A stretch of DNA of 64,000 nt from JAFDBW01 sp963723355 (GTDB lineage: Bacteria; Desulfobacterota; Desulfuromonadia; Desulfuromonadales; BM103): the NCBI GenBank assembly GCA_963723355.1, contig CAVRQQ010000003.1:62001-126000 (forward strand). The letters run 5' to 3'. This document shows, one piece after another, positions 18,751-26,041 of this stretch. The translations under genes were made by a program, and so were the position numbers. The notes beneath the pieces were generated by a model. That model was not told where the DNA came from and ran no database searches. It was given only the letters and a program-made list of their open reading frames with translations. How positions within the stretch are numbered: position 1 is the first letter of the stretch; each line of letters opens with the position of its first letter.

Positions 18751-20752
18751 ATGGCCGAAGAATCGAAAACCTTCCAACTGATTGCCCGCCAGGGGTCGGC
18801 AGCTAATCCGGGCCTGGAAAACCTCCTGCGTGTTCTGATGAACAATTATGGCCTGGATGCCTACAGCTGCAAGAACCCGGTTGACAGGCTCCGGCAAGGC
18901 TCTGCTCGGCTCGGGAAACCGTGAAGCAATGGAACGACTTGCCACACTGTTGCGCGACCACGGTTATGGCTGCTGGGTGATTCAGAGGACCGATCAGACG
19001 TCGCCTCCACTACGTCTGCGCGAACTGGTTGTCAGGCCAGACGCGGTCGACCTGGTCTGCCGTGAGAAGACTGTTCATCTGCCCCGCGGAGCGTCAATTG
19101 TCGCGGTTCTGGCCGATATTTCCGGTAAACTCGAAGAGCGTACTCTCAAACGTCATACGGTACAGCGGCGATACAAGGATGCCCGGCACGTCACATCCAT
19201 GGCCGATGAAAAAATCGTCGAGTCCGTTCTGAAAGGGACACCCGTCCTCGACCTGTATCTCATTGATGATCAGGCCCGGCCCATAGATGCCGTCCGTGTC
19301 CTCCCGGCTCGCTTTAATGCCAAGGGCCTGGGTGACAGAATGACGTTGAGCGCAACGCGCAATATCCAGGCGATCGTTGAGCTCTGCAAAGAGTATGCTG
19401 GGCATTTCTCTCTCCATGCAGACTTTGGCCTCGGCCGTCTGCCCGGCTGCCAGGTTAAAAGTCTTGACGGACAGTTTCTTCCCCCTGACGCGACTCTGCA
19501 ACGGCTGACCCGGTACGGTTGGTTGATGTGTGACCTCGAACAGGATCGACCCGAACCGGCAGGTGATGATATCGACCCGGCCCTGGCGGCTGTCGCCGCG
19601 GCTGCTGGTCGGCCTGCCCTTGCCGCTGCGATCGCTGCGGGGAATGCTGAAGCAGTCCCCGGGCTGGGTGAAGTGGTTAAAGAGATCAAGGCGGGCGATC
19701 TGCCTGCGGAAGAGGCGGGAGGTGATGCGCCTGTCGAACAGTGGTTGCCGGCACCGCCCGATCGCCCGGCAAAAAAAATCTCGCTCGGCATGGTCTCCTC
19801 TGTGCTCGGATCGATCCTGTTGGCGGTGTTGTTTGCTTTTCTCGAGGGCGGCAATATGGACGTGTTCCGCGCAGCGGGACGCTACGCGACGAAAGCCGGG
19901 CTCGTCCCTGCTCTTGCTTCGGCGGGTCTGTTCTGGGCGGGGTTTTACTTCATCCGCCTCAAGCGCAGGGTAGAGAACACTCCCACCAGCCGGATTCGTT
20001 CAATTGCCATGGGCCTGGTGGAGGTGCACGGCCGGGCTCTTCGCAAATACGCCCTGGTTGCTCCGATGAGTGAGTCGCCATGTGTGTATTACCGGGTTCG
20101 CAAGTACAGGAAAGACCGTCGCAATCAGTGGAAGCTGACCAGCGACATCAACAGTAAACACGTGCCTTTCCTGCTTGATGACGGTACCGGGATGGTGACC
20201 GTTGACCCGATGTATGCAACCGTTAAAGCCAGGGTCAGTCACTCAGGCGTTCCGGGAGAGGCGACGCTGGCTTTCCACGGGGTGAGCCTGAGCGAGGACG
20301 ATATCAATGAAAAATGGGTCGAGAATGTAATCTACGAGGGGACCACAGTCTATGTGCTTGGCTTCGCCAGACCGTCGCGGCAGGAGCGGAAGAGCTTGCG
20401 TGAGCGGACCACGGAAAAATTGCGCGACCTCAAGCTTGACCGTCAGGCGCTGCACCGCTACGATACAGACGGAGACGGTCGGATCAGTGAAGGTGAGTGG
20501 GATGTTGCGCGAGGCGATGCGGAGCAGGTGGCCCTCAGGGAGCATCTGGCGGAGGGTGGCGGCCGGCGCCAGCAAGAACATGTTGTTATCGCCCGGGCGC
20601 CACAGCGCGGCATGCCCTTTGTTGTCGCCGAAACCCTCTCCGAGGGGGACCTGACGCGCAACTACTGGCTGGCCAGCATTCCTTTCCTGCTGGCGGGGCT
20701 TTGTGCCGCCGGCCTGGCGCTTTACGGTTTTCTGAAGTTTATCGGCGCTTAA
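18751..20752 (+). CDS. GIDE-domain membrane protein with EF-hand (one frameshift near the N-terminus)
   Basis: About 666 residues if the extra base at 18883 is removed (CKNPV then TGSGKALLGSGN). Order: a roughly 300-residue N-terminal region of unknown fold; two hydrophobic segments (about residues 340-400: SSVLGSILLAVLFAFLEG and ALASAGLFWAGFYFIRLK); a GIDE-type domain (PCVYYRVRKYRKD, FLLDDGTGMVTVDP, EDDINEKWVENVIYEGTTVYVLG); a canonical EF-hand loop DTDGDGRISEGE at about residues 571-582 with all calcium-ligand positions kept; and a C-terminal transmembrane helix ending the protein. GIDE domains of this type are known to neighbour LemA, as here (25 nt). The cellular role is not established; an envelope-stress or membrane-quality role is only a guess. 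Confidence 0.72.
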
Positions 20753-20777
20753 CCTGCAAACGTTTGGAGGTGTCATC

Positions 20778-21347
20778 ATGACAGGCTGGATAGTTCTCGG
20801 TGTCCTGGTTTTTCTGCTTGCTGCTTTGGTCATCTATGTCATCACGATCTACAATGGTTTCGTCGCCCTGAAGAATAACATCGAGCGAAACTGGAGTAAT
20901 ATTGATGTCCTCCTCAAGCAGCGCTACGATGAGCTGCCCAAGCTGATCAAGGTCTGCGAGGGGTATATGCAGCACGAACAGAAAACCCTCGAAGCTGTCA
21001 TCAAGGCCCGCTCCATGGTCAATCAGGCCCGGACCGACGAGCAAAAAGTCCAGGCCCAGAACATGCTGACCGATACCCTGAAATCGTTATTCATGGTGGT
21101 TGAGCGCTACCCCGACCTCAAGGCGGACAAGTCTTTCCAGCAGCTCGGGTACCGGATTAGCGAACTTGAAGACCAGATCGCGGACCGCCGCGAATTCCTC
21201 AACGAGTCGGTCAATATCTACAATATCCGGGTTGAGCAGTTCCCCGATGTGATTGTCGCCAGCCTCTTCAGCTTTGCCAAACGAACCCTTTGGCAAATTG
21301 ACCCGCAACACCGGCAGGACGTCAAGGTGGAGTTCGAGCACACATAG
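20778..21347 (+). CDS. lemA: LemA family protein
   Basis: 189 residues. An N-terminal transmembrane helix (WIVLGVLVFLLAALVIYVITIYN) is followed by the LemA four-helix domain: NNIERNWSNIDVLLKQRYDELPKL, LMVVERYPDLKADKSFQQL, ESVNIYNIRVEQFPDVIVA. The family function is unclear; members are often found with GIDE or TPM-domain membrane proteins. Start chosen at the ATG preceded by ggaggtgtcatc. It shares a transcript with the upstream GIDE gene and ends at a convergent terminator. Confidence 0.88.
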   Translation: MTGWIVLGVLVFLLAALVIYVITIYNGFVALKNNIERNWSNIDVLLKQRYDELPKLIKVCEGYMQHEQKTLEAVIKARSMVNQARTDEQKVQAQNMLTDTLKSLFMVVERYPDLKADKSFQQLGYRISELEDQIADRREFLNESVNIYNIRVEQFPDVIVASLFSFAKRTLWQIDPQHRQDVKVEFEHT

Positions 21348-21370
21348 TTCGACGACCAATATGGGCACAA

Positions 21371-21414
21371 ACAACAAGCGGACACTCCTTGATACAGGGG
21401 TGTCCGCTTGTTGT
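21371..21414. terminator. Bidirectional intrinsic terminator
   Basis: A perfect 15-bp stem (ACAACAAGCGGACAC with GTGTCCGCTTGTTGT) lies between the convergent lemA and HAMP-protein genes. T-rich sequence follows on the plus side (GTTTCA) and A-rich precedes, so it can serve both directions. Confidence 0.8.
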
Positions 21415-21435
21415 GTTTCACAGTGCCGGAATAAT

Positions 21436-22044
21436 CTACCGCTTATACTTCTCGATCGCTTTCGCCGCCTGCTGGCTGTTCTTCTGCAGCATTTCAATTA
21501 TGCCCCTGGCGGCTTCGCGGTCTATTTTGTTGTCCCGGACCAGGGCCTCAAGTTCGTCGATGCACGCTGACCTGCTTGCATGGTCCTGCTGCAGGGTGTG
21601 GACGCAGGTGCGAAGCTCGGCGATGACCATGTTCAGGCTCTCAGCGAGGTCTTTAAGGTCGTCCCTTCTCCGCAGCTTGAACGAGATGTCAAGGTTCCCG
21701 GCGCATACTTCCGACAGGTCTTTTTTGAAGCGGTAGACCGGCCCGGCAATCTTGTGAGTCACAAAAATGCTCACAACACCGAGAATGGCAACGACCGTGC
21801 CGAGCGCCGGCCAGACACTTTCATGCAGTTCCAGGAGCATCCTGGCGGCCGCTGCCTTTTCTTCAAGCGTGGCGCCGGTCTCAAGTTTAAAAATATACGG
21901 CGTGAACAGGATCAATGCGAAGAGCAGCGAGTAAATCAGTAACAGCAGAACCGTCAGCAAGGCATATTTTGTCTGCAACTTTTTGTCGACGAAGTATTTT
22001 CTTTTCGTCCACTTGGTATGAGGTTTTTTCGTGGATTCGATCAT
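21436..22044 (-). CDS. HAMP-domain membrane protein without an output domain
   Basis: 202 residues. Two transmembrane helices (about residues 25-50, LLTVLLLLIYSLLFALILF, and about residues 80-98, VWPALGTVVAILGVVSIFV) flank a short periplasmic segment of about 30 residues. A HAMP-like linker follows (HKIAGPVYRFKKDLSEVCAGNLDISFKLRRRDDLKDLAESLN), then a coiled-coil tail (to about residue 200). No methyl-accepting, kinase or GGDEF domain is present, so it is a free-standing HAMP protein. It begins 8 nt after the pilin-like gene and is probably co-transcribed with it, which suggests a part in pilus or envelope function, though this is inference. Confidence 0.7.
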   Translation of the reverse strand: MIESTKKPHTKWTKRKYFVDKKLQTKYALLTVLLLLIYSLLFALILFTPYIFKLETGATLEEKAAAARMLLELHESVWPALGTVVAILGVVSIFVTHKIAGPVYRFKKDLSEVCAGNLDISFKLRRRDDLKDLAESLNMVIAELRTCVHTLQQDHASRSACIDELEALVRDNKIDREAARGIIEMLQKNSQQAAKAIEKYKR

Positions 22045-22052
22045 TTTGAAGC

Positions 22053-22490
22053 CTAGTATGTAATCTCTAGCGGGGTTAGGGTCATAACGGTCTGGTTGCT
22101 GTCTTTGGCCTTTACTACGAGAGTGTATGTCGTGCCGGTGTTGAGGTAGCTGTCGATGGAGGACAGGTCGCCATTTATCTGATTAACAAACTGGGACTCG
22201 AAAACAGTTCGTCCGAGGCCGTCTTGGCCGGTGTTGAAATCTATCGAGTCGGGGTATTCCTGATAGTCTACGTAGTAAGACTCGAGGGTCTTTCTGATCG
22301 TGTCCAGAGTCGCTTGTGCAGAGGTTCTTTGGGCCTTGTTGATATAGCCGTTGTAGGCAGGTATGGCGATGGCGGCCAGGACACCGATGATAACGACAAC
22401 GATCAGAAGTTCCAAAAGGGTAAAACCTTCTGATTTCCTGAGAGGCCGTCGGTGCTTGCCCACCGCTCTGGATTGATGGAGTGCTGACAT
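22053..22490 (-). CDS. Type IV prepilin-like protein
   Basis: 145 residues with a long basic leader (about 22 residues) and the prepilin peptidase site and helix GFTLLELLIVVVIIGVLAA (Gly at -1, Phe at +1, Glu at +5 of the mature form). The body has the PilE/PulG-like pattern AQATLDTIRKTLESYYVDYQEYPDS and ends in a short beta region (TYTLVVKAKDSNQTVMTLTPLE). It could be a minor pilin or a pseudopilin; no assembly genes are nearby to decide. The HAMP gene follows 8 nt downstream. Confidence 0.85.
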   Translation of the reverse strand: MSALHQSRAVGKHRRPLRKSEGFTLLELLIVVVIIGVLAAIAIPAYNGYINKAQRTSAQATLDTIRKTLESYYVDYQEYPDSIDFNTGQDGLGRTVFESQFVNQINGDLSSIDSYLNTGTTYTLVVKAKDSNQTVMTLTPLEITY

Positions 22491-22592
22491 TTTCAGTATA
22501 AGAAGTCGCTCTTTAAAGGGAGTTGCTCCATCTTACTTCACCAGGAGATTCGAGAAAAGGGTTATTTCTTGTCGGGCAGGCGGGTAAAGAAA

Positions 22593-22622
22593 AAGCCCCC
22601 ACGGTCGGTATCGTGGGGGCTT
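22593..22622 (-). terminator. Intrinsic terminator after tRNA-Phe
   Basis: On the minus strand an 11-bp stem (AAGCCCCCACG with CGTGGGGGCTT) is followed by TTTTC. It begins 8 nt beyond the tRNA 3' end and ends a short tRNA transcript. Confidence 0.88.
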
Positions 22623-22630
22623 CTATCTAG

Positions 22631-22706
<76 letters not shown>

Positions 22707-22716
22707 GGAAGAACGT

Positions 22717-22745
22717 TTTGTAACGAAAAGCGCGGGTCATGTCAA
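22717..22745 (-). promoter_or_regulatory. Promoter of tRNA-Phe
   Basis: Minus strand: TTGACA (22740-22745), 17-nt spacer, TACAAA (22717-22722), then 10 nt to the mature tRNA 5' end. A perfect -35 box and optimal spacing fit a strong housekeeping promoter. Confidence 0.75.
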
Positions 22746-22781
22746 GAATAAAAGCAGTGGGCGATTCTTTGCTTGCTTTCC

Positions 22782-22811
22782 GCGGTGCTTTTTGTTACCA
22801 AGAAGCACCGC
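22782..22811 (+). promoter_or_regulatory. Hairpin upstream of the DAHP synthase leader peptide
   Basis: GCGGTGCTT (22782-22790) pairs perfectly with AAGCACCGC (22803-22811). It lies 11 nt before the leader peptide's ribosome site. It may be the 5' end of the leader transcript or a pause hairpin; no -35/-10 pair for the plus strand stands out here. Confidence 0.35.
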
Positions 22812-22836
22812 AACATATCATGAAGGTGGCATCGGA

Positions 22837-22923
22837 ATGAAATATCAAGGTTGGTTGTTTGCAGGTTTTTCCCTTTGGTTCGGCAGCTTTTTTGGCTTGC
22901 CTGGCCGGGGTGAAGTCTGTTGA
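22837..22923 (+). CDS. Aromatic-rich leader peptide of the DAHP synthase gene (attenuator)
   Basis: A 28-codon reading frame, ATG preceded by gaaggtgg at 8 nt. Eight of 28 residues are aromatic: Tyr3, Trp6, Phe8, Phe11, Trp14, Phe15, Phe18, Phe19 (segment GWLFAGFSLWFGSFFG). It stops 25 nt before an intrinsic terminator (22949-22989) and 153 nt before the DAHP synthase start. This is the layout of a ribosome-mediated attenuator: slow translation of Phe/Trp/Tyr codons would favour read-through. A possible anti-terminator is GCCTGGCC (22899-22906) with GGGCAGGC (22956-22963, one mismatch), which would break the 5' arm of the terminator. Seen: peptide, terminator, spacing. Inferred: the mechanism. 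Confidence 0.72.
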   Translation: MKYQGWLFAGFSLWFGSFFGLPGRGEVC

Positions 22924-22948
22924 CAATGAACTGTCGATAGAACAGCAG

Positions 22949-22989
22949 AAACCACGGGCAGGCTCGATCAGGGGCGCCGGTGGTTTTTT
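22949..22989 (+). terminator. Attenuator terminator before the DAHP synthase gene
   Basis: AAACCACGGGC (22949-22959) pairs with GCCGGTGGTTT (22976-22986), 11 positions with one mismatch, and the right arm merges into a T6 run (22984-22989). It is inside the leader, 87 nt upstream of the DAHP synthase ATG, so transcripts must pass it to express the gene. Confidence 0.75.
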
Positions 22990-23076
22990 CGTTTCGGGGA
23001 CGTAAACGATGAAGGCCGCCGGGCAAGCCCTGTTGGCCTTTACCTTTAACCGGAACCTCCCTGAAGGAGAAAGCCA

Positions 23077-24096
23077 ATGATTATTGTTATGAAAAAAGGT
23101 GCCAGTAAAGACGAACTGGCCGAAGTCAAAAAGCGTATCAAGGAACTGGGCTACAAGCCCCACGTCATTCATGGTGAAACCCGCAATGTGGTTGGTGCGG
23201 TCGGTGATGAGCGCGGCAAGGCGATCCTGCAATCGATCGAATCAATGCCCGGAGTGGAAAATGTGGTGCCGATCCTCAAGCCGTACAAGTTGGCCAGCAA
23301 GGAAGTCAAGCTGGAGCGAACATCTGTTGAAATCGCTCCCGGTATAGCGGTCGGCGGTGATCAGCTTATCGTCATGGCCGGGCCCTGTTCGGTGGAGAGT
23401 GAGGAGCAGATTCTTGAAACGGCCCATGCCGTTAAGGCTGCCGGAGCCAAAGTACTGCGTGGCGGCGCCTTCAAGCCGCGCTCCAGCCCCTACTCTTTTC
23501 AGGGCATGGAGGAAGATGGCCTCAAGCTGTTGGCCCTGGCTCGCGAAGAGACCGGGTTGCCGATTGTAACCGAGGTTGTAAACCCCCGTGATGTCGATCT
23601 GGTTGCAAAGTATGCTGATGTGATGCAGGTCGGGGCGCGTAATACCCAGAACTTTGCCCTGCTGAAAATGCTGGGGACGCTCGACAAACCGATTTTGCTC
23701 AAACGGGGTATGGCAACGACCATCCAGGAATTCCTCATGAGCGCAGAGTATATCCTCTCCGAAGGCAACCAGCGTGTGATCCTCTGCGAACGCGGTATCC
23801 GCACCTTTGAAACAGCGACCCGTAATACTCTGGATATCTCTGCAATTCCGGTTCTGCAAGAGCAGACCCACTTGCCGATTATTATCGATCCTTCGCATGC
23901 GACCGGTCACGCTTCTCTGGTGCCGAGTATGTGCTATGCCTCCGTGGCTGCCGGTTGCGACGGTCTGATCGTCGAAGTTCACCCGCACCCGGAGACCGCA
24001 GCAAGTGATGGTCCGCAATCGCTGCGCCCTGCTGATTTCCAGGTGATGATGGCCAAGCTGGCCGAGTTCGCGAAAGTGGCGGGGAAGAAACTTTAA
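23077..24096 (+). CDS. aroF: 3-deoxy-7-phosphoheptulonate (DAHP) synthase, type I-beta with regulatory N-domain
   Basis: First enzyme of the shikimate pathway: phosphoenolpyruvate plus erythrose 4-phosphate to DAHP. 339 residues. An N-terminal ferredoxin-like/ACT-like domain (MIIVMKKGASKDELAEVKKR... to about residue 70) precedes the KDO8P/DAHP-synthase barrel: MAGPCSVESEEQI, GGAFKPRSSPYSFQG, GARNTQNFALLK, KRGMATTIQEFLMSAEY, CERGIRTFE and IIDPSHATGH. In relatives such as the Thermotoga enzyme, this N-terminal domain confers inhibition by Tyr/Phe. With the leader attenuator upstream the gene seems to be controlled at both RNA and enzyme level. Ribosome site gaaggagaaagcca. Confidence 0.94.
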   Translation: MIIVMKKGASKDELAEVKKRIKELGYKPHVIHGETRNVVGAVGDERGKAILQSIESMPGVENVVPILKPYKLASKEVKLERTSVEIAPGIAVGGDQLIVMAGPCSVESEEQILETAHAVKAAGAKVLRGGAFKPRSSPYSFQGMEEDGLKLLALAREETGLPIVTEVVNPRDVDLVAKYADVMQVGARNTQNFALLKMLGTLDKPILLKRGMATTIQEFLMSAEYILSEGNQRVILCERGIRTFETATRNTLDISAIPVLQEQTHLPIIIDPSHATGHASLVPSMCYASVAAGCDGLIVEVHPHPETAASDGPQSLRPADFQVMMAKLAEFAKVAGKKL

Positions 24097-24231
24097 AACA
24101 AGGGACGCGTGGCGCGGGACGAGTAGCGCGAAAAAGCATTTTTAAACTCAACCACACAAAGAAAACCCATAGGCATTTTCTTTGATTTCTTTTGCTCTTT
24201 TGTTGTCTCCTTAGCGCTTTTGCGTTAAGTA

Positions 24232-24238
24232 GAGGAGT
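24232..24238 (+). repeat. Solo GCGTTAA end of the TTAACGC repeat family
   Basis: GCGCTTTTGCGTTAA ends here, just ahead of the next gene's ribosome site. No matching TTAACGC arm is found nearby, so it is a single remnant end. The stretch before it (24105-24135) holds a GACGCG/GGCGCG run of another small repeat type. Confidence 0.4.
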
Positions 24239-24242
24239 GGAT

Positions 24243-24512
24243 ATGTTCCTGATTCCCTTGACCCAGATTGAAAGTGTCGACCTGGTGATTCATGCCTTGC
24301 GTGCTGCTGGCGGCGAAGCCGATTGCACCATGTGCCCGGTGCGCAAGGTTTGTACCAAGCAGTGCCTGGCCGTGGCGGACGGAATTCAACAGATGGTTGC
24401 CACGAGCACCTTGCCGACCATGAACGTTCTGCGCGACGATGCTGACGGAGATCCGCCTGACAAACCTGATGGCGACGGCCCTGGGCCCTCACATCTGCGC
24501 ATCGTCAAATAA
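24243..24512 (+). CDS. Small cysteine-motif protein, unknown function
   Basis: 89 residues; ATG preceded by agaggagtgg. The centre has CTMCPVRKVCTKQC (about residues 28-41; spacing C-x2-C-x5-C-x3-C), which could hold a metal or Fe-S cluster. The C-terminal third is acidic and Pro/Gly-rich (DDADGDPPDKPDGDGPGP), likely disordered. I do not recognise a named family. It lies 43 nt before the DUF1015 gene and may be co-transcribed with it. Confidence 0.65.
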   Translation: MFLIPLTQIESVDLVIHALRAAGGEADCTMCPVRKVCTKQCLAVADGIQQMVATSTLPTMNVLRDDADGDPPDKPDGDGPGPSHLRIVK

Positions 24513-24555
24513 CTTTCGGTTGAAACAACAATTTTCAAATACAGGAAGATCCATA

Positions 24556-25894
24556 ATGAACTTCGCGAAACTTGCCCTGGAAGTCCCGGAAATCCTTTTG
24601 CCCGGACAGAATATTGACCTGCATCGCTGGGCAGTGATTGCCTGTGATCAATACACGTCTGAGCCTGAATACTGGAGCCGCTGTCGACCGGCTGGTTGGC
24701 GACCAACCGTCAACCCTGCGCCTGGTCTTTCCGGAAGTTTACCTGGAAGACGATCACAGTGATGCGCGGATTGCCGGGATCAACGCCAGTATGAATCAAT
24801 ACCTTTCCGACGGCGTGCTGCTTCCGCAGGACCGGGGGTTTGTCCTGGTCGACCGCAAAACCAGCCATGTGCCGTCGCGCAAGGGGCTGGTCGTGGCGCT
24901 CGATCTCGAAGCCTACGATTACCGGCCCGGCACCAAAACTCTGATCCGGGCCACCGAAGGAACGATCGTCGACCGGTTGCCGCCGCGGATTCGCGTGCGC
25001 GAAAACGCGGCCATTGAGCTGCCGCATATCATGGTGCTGATTGATGACCCGGAGATGACGGTTATCGAACCACTCTTTGAAGCGGACCTGGAGAAGGTTT
25101 ACGACTTCGAACTGATGCAGGCCAGTGGTCATCTGAAAGGCTGGCGTGTCGCACAACCCGAGCTGCTCGAACAGGTTGCCAACGCCCTCGGAGCCCTTGC
25201 CAGGAAAGAGCGTTTTCAGAAGCGCTACGAAGTGACCGATGACGAGGTGATGCTCTACGCCATGGGTGACGGCAATCACAGCTTTGCCACCGCCAAGGCG
25301 ATCTGGGAGCAGCTTAAGTCCGATGCAGCAGATCCTGCAGAGGTTATGGACCACCCGGCCCGTTATGCTCTGGTCGAGCTGGTGAACGTACATGATCCCG
25401 GCCTTGAGTTCGAGGCCATTCACCGCGTGGTGTTTGATGTCAATGTCGAAGATCTGCTTGAAAAGGCAGACGAATATTACCTGCAGGCCGGAACGCCCTG
25501 CAGCGTGGAGAAATACTCCGGACTTGATGCAACAACCGCTGCCGTTGAAGCGGCCGGCGCTGCCCATGCGGTTGCGTTCGTAACGGCCGGGGGCTTCGGT
25601 CTCCTGCGGGTTGACCAGCCGTCCCTGACTCTCGAGGTCGCGACTCTGCAGAACTTCCTGGATGACTACCTGAAAAGCCAACCGCAAGCGCGCATTGACT
25701 ACATTCATGGTGACGATGCGGTCACCCGTCTCGGCAGCCAGAAGGGTAATATCGGTTTCTACCTGCCGTCAATTTCGAAGCACGATCTTTTCCGCACCAT
25801 CGTGCGTGACGGAGCTCTGCCGCGAAAGACTTTTTCCATGGGCGAGGCGGACGAAAAACGCTTCTACCTGGAGGCGCGCAGGATTACCCGCTGA
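24556..25894 (+). CDS. DUF1015 family protein (one frameshift)
   Basis: About 445 residues after removing one extra C at 24678/24679, where ACDQYTSEPEYWS must join AVDRLVGDQPSTLRLVFPEVYL. DUF1015 proteins are conserved in many bacteria and archaea; their biochemical role is not settled, though they are often found beside phosphoglycerate dehydrogenase and serC-type genes. Conserved parts are RWAVIACDQYTSEPEYW, GDGNHSFATAKAIW and GSQKGNIGFYLPSISKHDLF. The gene starts after aggaagatccata, and is followed 148 nt later by serA. It could take part in serine/phosphoserine metabolism; that is inferred from location. Confidence 0.85.
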
Positions 25895-25899
25895 GCCCA

Positions 25900-25928
25900 T
25901 TGACAACCTGACGGAAAAGTTGTAAAAA
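25900..25928 (+). promoter_or_regulatory. Candidate promoter of the serA-serC transcript
   Basis: TTGACA (25900-25905), a 17-nt spacer, TAAAAA (25923-25928). The -35 box is perfect and the -10 matches four of six. It lies 6 nt after the DUF1015 stop codon. Confidence 0.5.
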
Positions 25929-25943
25929 CGGCCTTCCGGTAGG

Positions 25944-26016
25944 TTTCTGCACAACCTGCTGACAGCAGAAATCGCCGACCGTGAAAACCCTTTTGGGTGG
26001 GGCGGCGTTTTCTTTT
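25944..26016 (+). terminator. serA leader: hairpin plus intrinsic terminator (possible attenuator)
   Basis: Downstream of the candidate promoter, TTTCTGC (25944-25950) pairs with GCAGAAA (25965-25971). Directly after it CGCCG.CC (25973-25980) pairs with GG.CGGCG (25999-26007), enclosing ACCC/GGGT, and is followed by TTTTCTTTTT. If the promoter is used, this terminator sits in the serA leader, 26 nt before the ATG, and implies conditional read-through. Otherwise it simply ends the DUF1015 transcript. No convincing leader peptide is present. Confidence 0.55.
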
Positions 26017-26041
26017 TAACCATTCCTGTTTTCTGGAGCCC

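Noticed and set aside
24672..24685. Programmed +1 frameshifting as a gene-expression mechanism at the 13 breaks
   Set aside because: No shared slippery codon, stop context or upstream Shine-Dalgarno-like stimulator is seen at the sites, and the genes are ordinary housekeeping types.
25973..26016. T-box-like string GGGTGGGGCGGCG before serA
   Set aside because: It only loosely resembles the T-box core, it is itself the terminator arm, and there is no room for a specifier stem (leader of about 110 nt).
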